Of a DNA stretch of 64,000 nt, positions 63,870 to 64,000 are shown in pieces. The stretch lies in NCBI RefSeq assembly GCF_014636935.1, contig NZ_BMES01000001.1:1245782-1309781 (forward strand). The letters are read 5' to 3'. The translations under genes and the position numbers were made by a program. Position 1 is the first letter of the stretch. Each line of letters opens with the position of its first letter. The notes under the pieces were generated by a model. It was not told where the DNA came from, searched no databases, and was given only the letters and a program-made list of their open reading frames with translations. This DNA comes from Alsobacter metallidurans (GTDB taxonomy: Bacteria; Pseudomonadota; Alphaproteobacteria; Rhizobiales; Beijerinckiaceae).

Positions 63870-64000
63870 TCTTCAAATCTACGACTCTTGAAGGCGCGTT
63901 TGTTGTCGAGATGGAGCCGCGGGGCGATGACCGCGGCTTCTTCGCCCGTGTGATGTGCAGGGACGAATTCGAGGCTCATGGGCTGATCGGCGACTTTCCG
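63866..64000 (+). CDS. rfbC: dTDP-4-dehydrorhamnose 3,5-epimerase-like protein (RfbC family, partial)
   Basis: The first 45 residues of a cupin-type sugar epimerase run off the right edge. The start GTG 63866 overlaps the preceding stop (GTGA). VIFKSTTLEGAFVVEMEPRG and DDRGFFARVMCRDEFEAHGL match RfbC/RmlC N-termini. In this locus it may act on a CDP- and not dTDP-linked sugar (inference). The active-site part is outside the window. Confidence 0.85.
   Translation, partial: MIFKSTTLEGAFVVEMEPRGDDRGFFARVMCRDEFEAHGLIGDFP

Overview
The window is high-GC, gene-dense DNA that reads as the chromosome of an alphaproteobacterium, most likely Hyphomicrobiales. The case rests on gene content: an NnrR-controlled norCBQD locus with pseudoazurin and NnrS, a NasT/NasS-controlled assimilatory nitrate cluster, an ExoY-type sugar transferase, and palindromic intergenic repeats of the GTCATTGCGAG and CCCTCATCCTGAGGA kinds common in that order. 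The genus cannot be fixed from the sequence alone.

Layout. (1) 1-7626 is nitric oxide metabolism. norC-norB-norQ-norD run leftward, and NorD leaves the window. Divergent from norC are a 51-aa membrane protein and a Cys-rich DUF1858 protein, with two TTG-N8-CAA boxes between. A Crp/Fnr regulator of NnrR type, pseudoazurin and NnrS follow. (2) 7629-15908 is a LacI-regulated sugar ABC importer with a GH31 glycosidase. (3) 15916-18654 holds a FAD/NAD(P)-binding protein, tRNA-Gln(TTG) and a glutathione S-transferase. (4) 18679-22487 is a four-gene quaternary-amine/osmoprotectant ABC importer. A candidate small RNA lies upstream at 22640-22738. (5) 22830-32159 is a tripartite efflux operon: outer-membrane factor, MFP and two RND subunits of MdtB/MdtC type. 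(6) 32382-46556 is nitrate assimilation: nasT, nasS, an attenuator leader, nitrate ABC importer, FAD oxidoreductase, NirA, an Fe-S/CysJ-like flavoprotein, NasA and CysG. (7) 46633-53279 is a mixed run: CBS protein, ornithine cyclodeaminase family, cation diffusion facilitator, OGFr-domain protein, ABC-2 exporter, M29 aminopeptidase. (8) 53472-64000 has lower-GC intergenic DNA, two regulators and the start of a polysaccharide locus: two GT4 glycosyltransferases, ExoY, RfbF, a SAF-domain oxidoreductase and an RfbC-like epimerase that runs off the right edge.

How it fits together. The nor part removes NO under NnrR control. Pseudoazurin implies a copper nitrite reductase elsewhere. The nas part imports nitrate and reduces it to ammonium with an NAD(P)H-linked electron supply and its own siroheme synthesis. 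Sigma54-like elements precede nasT and nrtA, and a strong terminator sits before nrtA, so nitrogen limitation and nitrate probably both gate the pathway.

Most notable signals: a palindromic repeat element read through in frame inside nasA and a related half-element forming the C-terminus of NnrR; two unannotated structured RNAs ending in intrinsic terminators (22640-22738 and about 56235-56328); an Fe-S module in place of the flavodoxin domain of a CysJ-like reductase, whose N-terminal motif is shared with NirA; and a four-cysteine DUF1858 protein beside NnrR-type boxes.
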